A DNA stretch of 64,000 nucleotides from JBBSNV01 sp964458605 (GTDB taxonomy: Bacteria; Pseudomonadota; Alphaproteobacteria; Reyranellales; JAQSWP01), in assembly GCA_964458605.1 (NCBI GenBank), contig CAYWLS010000002.1:62001-126000 (forward strand), in the 5' to 3' direction. The notes beneath the pieces were generated by a model, which was not told the DNA's origin, made no database searches, and saw nothing but the letters and a program-made list of their open reading frames with translations. The translations under genes were made by a program, and so were the position numbers. Positions 60,546-64,000 of the stretch are shown here, piece by piece; position 1 is the stretch's first letter; every line of letters starts with the position of its first letter.

Positions 60546-61229
60546 TTACCAGGCAATCTGCCGATCCCGTATGATGAGTCCCAGCAACGGCAGATAGGTT
60601 GCTCCCTGGCCATCGGGCACGCCAAGCGTGGTGAGCTGTGCCCGGTTCGGGTTTTTCGGATCGGCCGTGATGACCTCGTAGATCTCGCGTGGACCGGTGT
60701 CGTTGGGCCGGGCCGGCACGTGCTTGTAGATGTTCATCACCTCGCCGCCCGGCAGCCGGCGCTCCAGCGCCTCGACCTGCGGATAGCGCTGGATCGTCAG
60801 GCCTCGCTTGATCTGGGCGTATTCCTCGATGCTCTTGGTGCCCTCGACCTGCAGGTCGACCTGGCGGGCGATGACGCGAACCGCCTCGTCCGCGGTAAAC
60901 ACCGCGCCCCGCTCGCCGTCGTCGATGGCGTACCAGCCGAGCGGGATCTTCAGGGTCATGCGCGCCGAATCCAGCGCCACCACGGCATAGCGCTGGGCCC
61001 GATCGACGGATACCAGTCGGGCAATGTTCTCGACGCTGTTCTCCGTCCAGCGCCGCACCACCGGATCGTCCTGGTCGGTCAGGGTGTTCTCGCTATCGGC
61101 CAGAGCGAACTGGGCATAGCTGCCGACCGGCAACGGCTGCTGGGCCCGCGCCGGCATCGCCAGAATCAGGCCTGCCGCGATCGCCAGCACCGGCCCACAC
61201 CATCGCGCCACTTTAGAAAACGCCAACAA
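60546..61229 (-). CDS. Exported protein of unknown function
   Basis: A 227-residue protein with a signal peptide (FSKVARWCGPVLAIAAGLILAMPARAQQ, cleavage after ARA). The mature 197 residues look like an ordered soluble domain (PVGSYAQFALADSENTLTDQDDPVVRRWTENSVENIARLVSVDRAQRYAVVALDSARMTLKIPLGWYAIDDGERGAVF), with no cysteines and no membrane segments. Family not recognised. It may be periplasmic. It lies 20 bases downstream of the metallo-hydrolase gene on the same strand, so it could be the last gene of the metG-tatD-hydrolase unit. Confidence 0.8.
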   Translation of the reverse strand: MLAFSKVARWCGPVLAIAAGLILAMPARAQQPLPVGSYAQFALADSENTLTDQDDPVVRRWTENSVENIARLVSVDRAQRYAVVALDSARMTLKIPLGWYAIDDGERGAVFTADEAVRVIARQVDLQVEGTKSIEEYAQIKRGLTIQRYPQVEALERRLPGGEVMNIYKHVPARPNDTGPREIYEVITADPKNPNRAQLTTLGVPDGQGATYLPLLGLIIRDRQIAW

Positions 61230-61249
61230 GCGCCTCCAGGAATTGATCT

Positions 61250-62020
61250 TTATGCCTCCAGGACCAGCCCGTCATAGGCCGGCTCGACCCCCGAGGGCAA
61301 CTCCCGGCACAGGGTGCGATAATCCAGGTCGACATGCAAATTGGTCAGCACGGCGCGACGCGGCCTGACCCGGGCGATCCATTCCAGGGCGCGGCCGACA
61401 TGGGCATGGGTCGGGTGCGGACGGTAGCGCATGGCATCGACCACCAGGATCTCGACCCCTTCCATGACCTGCAGCGCCGTCTCGTCCAGTCTCACCACGT
61501 CATTGGCATAGGCAATGGGACCAAAGCGAAAACCCAGCGACTGGATGGTGCCATGGTCCTGGCGGAACGGAATCACCGGGATGGGGCCGACGGCAAAGGG
61601 GCCATCGATCAGCCGGGGTTTGTAGATCGGGTTGTAGAGCCCGGCCGCCTCGGTGGAAAAGCAGTAGCCGAAGCGTTTGAGCAGGACCTCCATGGTCCGC
61701 TCGTCGGCCCAGCCGTCGATCGCACCCTGGTGCAGCGCCAGCGCGCGCGGCTCGTCGATGCCGTGGCACTGGTCGGCGTGCTCGTGGGTCCAGATCACGG
61801 CATCGAGCCGGGTGACCTGGGCGGCGATCAGCTGGTCGCGGCAGTCGGGCGAGGTGTCGACCAGCACATGGGTGTCGCCCTGCTGCACCAGCACCGAGCA
61901 GCGCCGGCGCCGGTTGCGCGGCTCGTTGGGGTCGCAGTCGCCCCAGGCGCCCTTCCCTTCGAAGCCGCCGATGCGCGGCACGCCACCGGAGGTGCCGCAG
62001 CCCAGGATGGTGAGCTTCAT
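61250..62020 (-). CDS. Metallo-beta-lactamase-fold hydrolase, PhnP-like
   Basis: A 256-residue metal-dependent hydrolase. The opening MKLTILGCGTSGGVPRIG and the motif WTHEHADQCHGIDE (HxHxDxxH) resemble PhnP (phosphoribosyl 1,2-cyclic phosphodiesterase) and tRNase Z relatives. The insert CDPNEPRNRRRRCSVLV carries the conserved Cys/Arg cluster of PhnP. The true substrate is unknown; its regular position after tatD in alphaproteobacteria hints at a nucleic-acid or nucleotide clean-up role. ATG 62020 is the family start; ATG 62047 would add nine residues and overlap tatD. A GGCGGAAGCG ribosome-binding site precedes 62020. Confidence 0.87.
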   Translation of the reverse strand: MKLTILGCGTSGGVPRIGGFEGKGAWGDCDPNEPRNRRRRCSVLVQQGDTHVLVDTSPDCRDQLIAAQVTRLDAVIWTHEHADQCHGIDEPRALALHQGAIDGWADERTMEVLLKRFGYCFSTEAAGLYNPIYKPRLIDGPFAVGPIPVIPFRQDHGTIQSLGFRFGPIAYANDVVRLDETALQVMEGVEILVVDAMRYRPHPTHAHVGRALEWIARVRPRRAVLTNLHVDLDYRTLCRELPSGVEPAYDGLVLEA

Positions 62021-62036
62021 GGCACGCTTCCGCCGC

Positions 62037-62831
62037 TCATGCGGCAACCGAAGCGGGCCGCTCCACCTTCTTGAAAAGCCGGAAGAAATTGGCGCTGGTG
62101 GCCTTGGCCAGATCGGCCACGCCGATGCCCTTGAGCTCGGCCACCTTGGCTGCGGTATGGGCCACGAAAGCCGGCTCGTTGCGCTTGCCGCGTTTGGGGA
62201 CGGGGGCGAGATAGGGCGAATCGGTCTCGACCAGCAGCTTGTCCAGCGGCAGCTCGCGCACGATGGCCCGCAAATCCTCGGCCGGCTTGAAGGTCACAAT
62301 GCCCGATATGGATATGGAAAATCCTAATTCAATAGCACTTTCAGATACAACACGGGTTGAGCTGAAGCAGTGAATAAGACCAGGGAACGGGCCCTTGGCA
62401 TATTCTTCGCTCAGGATATCGGCGGTGTCCTGGTCGGCGTCGCGGGTGTGGACGATCAGCGGCAAGCCGGTCGCGCGCGCGGCGGCGATATGGGCGCGGA
62501 AGCTGTCGATCTGCTGCTGGCGGGGCGAATGCTCGTAGTAATAGTCGAGGCCGGTCTCGCCGATGCCGACCACCTTGGGATGGCGCGCCAGCTCGATCAG
62601 CCGGTCGGGCGTGCCCTGCCCCTCCTTCTCGGCCTCGTGCGGATGCACGCCGACGCTGCACCAGACGTCGGGATAGCGCTCGGCCACCGCCAGCACGCCG
62701 GGAAATCGCTCCAGGCTGGTGCCGATAGTCAGCATGGTGCCGATGCCCGCTTCCCGGGCGCGCGCCACCACCGCATCCAGTTCGGGCGCGAACTCCGGGA
62801 AATCGAGATGGCAATGGCTGTCGACAAGCAT
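62037..62831 (-). CDS. tatD: TatD-family metal-dependent hydrolase/DNase
   Basis: A 264-residue TIM-barrel hydrolase. Metal ligands are H6 and H8 in DSHCHLDFPEF, with VGIGETGLDYYYEHS, PLIVHTRDADQDT, LIHCFSST and the final ETDSPYLAP. Members degrade DNA or RNA exonucleolytically and may take part in quality control. It is typical of the alphaproteobacterial order metG-tatD-metallo-hydrolase, the three lying in one direction with 29- and 16-base gaps. Confidence 0.93.
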   Translation of the reverse strand: MLVDSHCHLDFPEFAPELDAVVARAREAGIGTMLTIGTSLERFPGVLAVAERYPDVWCSVGVHPHEAEKEGQGTPDRLIELARHPKVVGIGETGLDYYYEHSPRQQQIDSFRAHIAAARATGLPLIVHTRDADQDTADILSEEYAKGPFPGLIHCFSSTRVVSESAIELGFSISISGIVTFKPAEDLRAIVRELPLDKLLVETDSPYLAPVPKRGKRNEPAFVAHTAAKVAELKGIGVADLAKATSANFFRLFKKVERPASVAA

Positions 62832-62860
62832 GGCTTAAACTCAACGCGTGGCTGTGCGAT

Positions 62861-64000
62861 CTATGCCGCCGGAGGTTCCGGCTCGACATAGCGCGGGAAG
62901 ATGCCTTCCGGCTTGGGCAGCGCCGTTCCCGCCTTGAGCGGCGTTGCGATATCGGCAAAGCGCCGCGCCTCGGCCGGCACGGCCAGCTGATCGAGCATCT
63001 TGGCCGCCGCGCCCGGCACCACGGCCTGGGCATAGAGCGCGAGGATGCGGATCACGTCGGCCAGCACGTAAAGCACGGTGGCCATGCGCGCCGGGTTGGT
63101 CTTGCGCAGCGCCCAGGGCGCCTGGGCATCGACATAGCGGTTGGCCTCGCCCACCACGCGCCAGGCGCTTTCCAGCATGCGATGGATCTGCTGCGTGCCC
63201 ATGGCCTCGCGCATTTCGACCAGCGCGTTCCTGGCGCTGTTCAGCAGCACCTCGTCGTCGGCATCGAGCCCGGCCGGCGTCGGCACCTTGCCGTGGCAGT
63301 TCTTGGCGATCATCGACAGCACGCGCTGCGCCAGGTTGCCGAAATCGTTGGCCAGGTCGGAGTTGATGCGGTTGACCATCGATTCCTTGGAGAAGGAGCC
63401 GTCGTTGCCGAACGGCACTTCGCGCATCAGGAAGTAGCGCACCTGGTCGAGGCCGAACTCGTCCACCATGGCCTTGGGCGTGATGACGTTGCCCAGCGAC
63501 TTGGACATCTTCTGGCCTTCGATGTTCAGGAAACCGTGCCCGAACACGCGCTGCGGCACCGCAATGCCGGCCGACATCAGGAAGGCCGGCCAGTAGATGG
63601 TGTGGAAGCGCATGATGTCCTTGCCCACCACATGCAGGTCGGCCGGCCAGTAGCGCTTGAACTTGTCGCTGTCCACGTCGGGGTAGCCGACCGCGGTGAT
63701 GTAGTTGGTCAGCGCGTCCAGCCACACATACATGATGTGCTGCGGCGCGTCCGGCACCGGAATGCCCCATTTGAACGAGGTGCGCGAGATCGACAGGTCG
63801 GTCAGCCCCTGCTTGACGAAGTTGACGATCTCGTTCCTGCGGTAGTGCGGCAGGATGAAATCGGGATGCCTGTCGTAGAACGCCAGCAGGCGGTCGGCAT
63901 AGGCCGACAGCTTGAAGAAATAGGACGGCTCCTCGACCCACTCGACCGGCGCGCCGGAAGGCGCGAACAGCTTGCCGCCCTCGCCCTTGCTCAGCTCGTC
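62861..64000 (-). CDS. metG: Methionyl-tRNA synthetase, N-terminus beyond the window
   Basis: The C-terminal 379 residues of MetG, cut at the right edge; the frame stays open to 64000. Upstream part: VEWVEEPSYFFKLSAYADRLLAFYDRHPDFILP, then SRTSFKWGIPVP and VWLDALTNYITAVGYPD, then the class I signature KMSKS in GQKMSKSLGNVITPK. The anticodon-binding helical domain follows and ends AEARRFADIATPLKAGTALPKPEGIFPRYVEPEPPAA. No C-terminal tRNA-binding (EMAP) domain is present, so it is the short type. It charges tRNA-Met with methionine. The first gene of the metG-tatD-hydrolase unit. Confidence 0.95.
   Translation of the reverse strand, partial: DELSKGEGGKLFAPSGAPVEWVEEPSYFFKLSAYADRLLAFYDRHPDFILPHYRRNEIVNFVKQGLTDLSISRTSFKWGIPVPDAPQHIMYVWLDALTNYITAVGYPDVDSDKFKRYWPADLHVVGKDIMRFHTIYWPAFLMSAGIAVPQRVFGHGFLNIEGQKMSKSLGNVITPKAMVDEFGLDQVRYFLMREVPFGNDGSFSKESMVNRINSDLANDFGNLAQRVLSMIAKNCHGKVPTPAGLDADDEVLLNSARNALVEMREAMGTQQIHRMLESAWRVVGEANRYVDAQAPWALRKTNPARMATVLYVLADVIRILALYAQAVVPGAAAKMLDQLAVPAEARRFADIATPLKAGTALPKPEGIFPRYVEPEPPAA

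Overview
The window is GC-rich, densely packed DNA from an alphaproteobacterial chromosome. Several diagnostic features point there: a fused ispDF gene, a pyruvate dehydrogenase E1-beta with its own lipoyl domain, the ntrB-ntrC-ntrY-ntrX cluster followed by a D-amino-acid aminotransferase gene, hfq and hflX, and a BigR/Blh-type persulfide module. Gene order and product types suggest Rhodospirillales or a relative. I cannot fix the genus from sequence alone. No rRNA gene, intact tRNA gene, CRISPR array, prophage or insertion sequence was recognised.

Region by region. 1-3.7 kb: the end of a Dpp/Opp-type peptide ABC transporter (permease, two ATPases) joined to a DUF4392 (D-glutamate-cyclase-like) gene. 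3.8-8.1 kb: a small conserved gene, an envelope-associated divergent polysaccharide deacetylase, then an acyl-CoA ligase and an acyl-CoA dehydrogenase. 8.1-10.6 kb: a frameshifted secreted-protein gene and a divergent persulfide-detoxification module (metallo-hydrolase against BigR-like regulator plus rhodanese) with its operator readable between the genes. 10.6-18.3 kb: a BadH-like dehydrogenase with an enoyl-CoA hydratase, a GNAT enzyme, a three-gene set (DUF350, DUF1190, glutathionylspermidine-synthase fold) like E. coli yjfLMC, and ppiD-trpE.

18.5-49.6 kb is a conserved housekeeping backbone: tpiA, secG, pyrG, kdsA, eno, ftsB, pdhA-pdhB-pdhC-lpd-lipA, a CoqQ/RatA START protein, pncC, ispDF, dusB, ntrBC, ntrYX, a D-amino-acid aminotransferase, a HAD phosphatase, hfq and hflX. 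It is interrupted at two places by accessory cassettes. One, between kdsA and eno, holds a methyltransferase, a DUF4919 gene and a three-gene cobalt-type nitrile hydratase/thiocyanate hydrolase-like enzyme. The other, between ftsB and pdhA, is a TRAP transporter.

49.7-58.8 kb is an accessory stretch between hflX and mazG. It carries a groES without groEL, an inositol-monophosphatase-like gene, a succinate-semialdehyde-type dehydrogenase and an SDR, a vapBC toxin-antitoxin pair with a perfect palindromic operator, a degenerate 3-prime fragment of an initiator-tRNA-like sequence, and a MarR regulator facing a CaiB/BaiF CoA-transferase plus a taurine/sulfonate-type ABC transporter. The backbone resumes with mazG, then rnk, an exported protein, a PhnP-like metallo-hydrolase, TatD and a metG gene cut by the window edge.

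The most distinctive finding is the split-beta nitrile hydratase/thiocyanate hydrolase-like operon, whose catalytic subunit starts with a 14-histidine tail. The tRNA fragment next to vapBC, two AT-rich palindromes after rnk, and a 48-codon reading frame filling the secG-pyrG gap also merit a second look.
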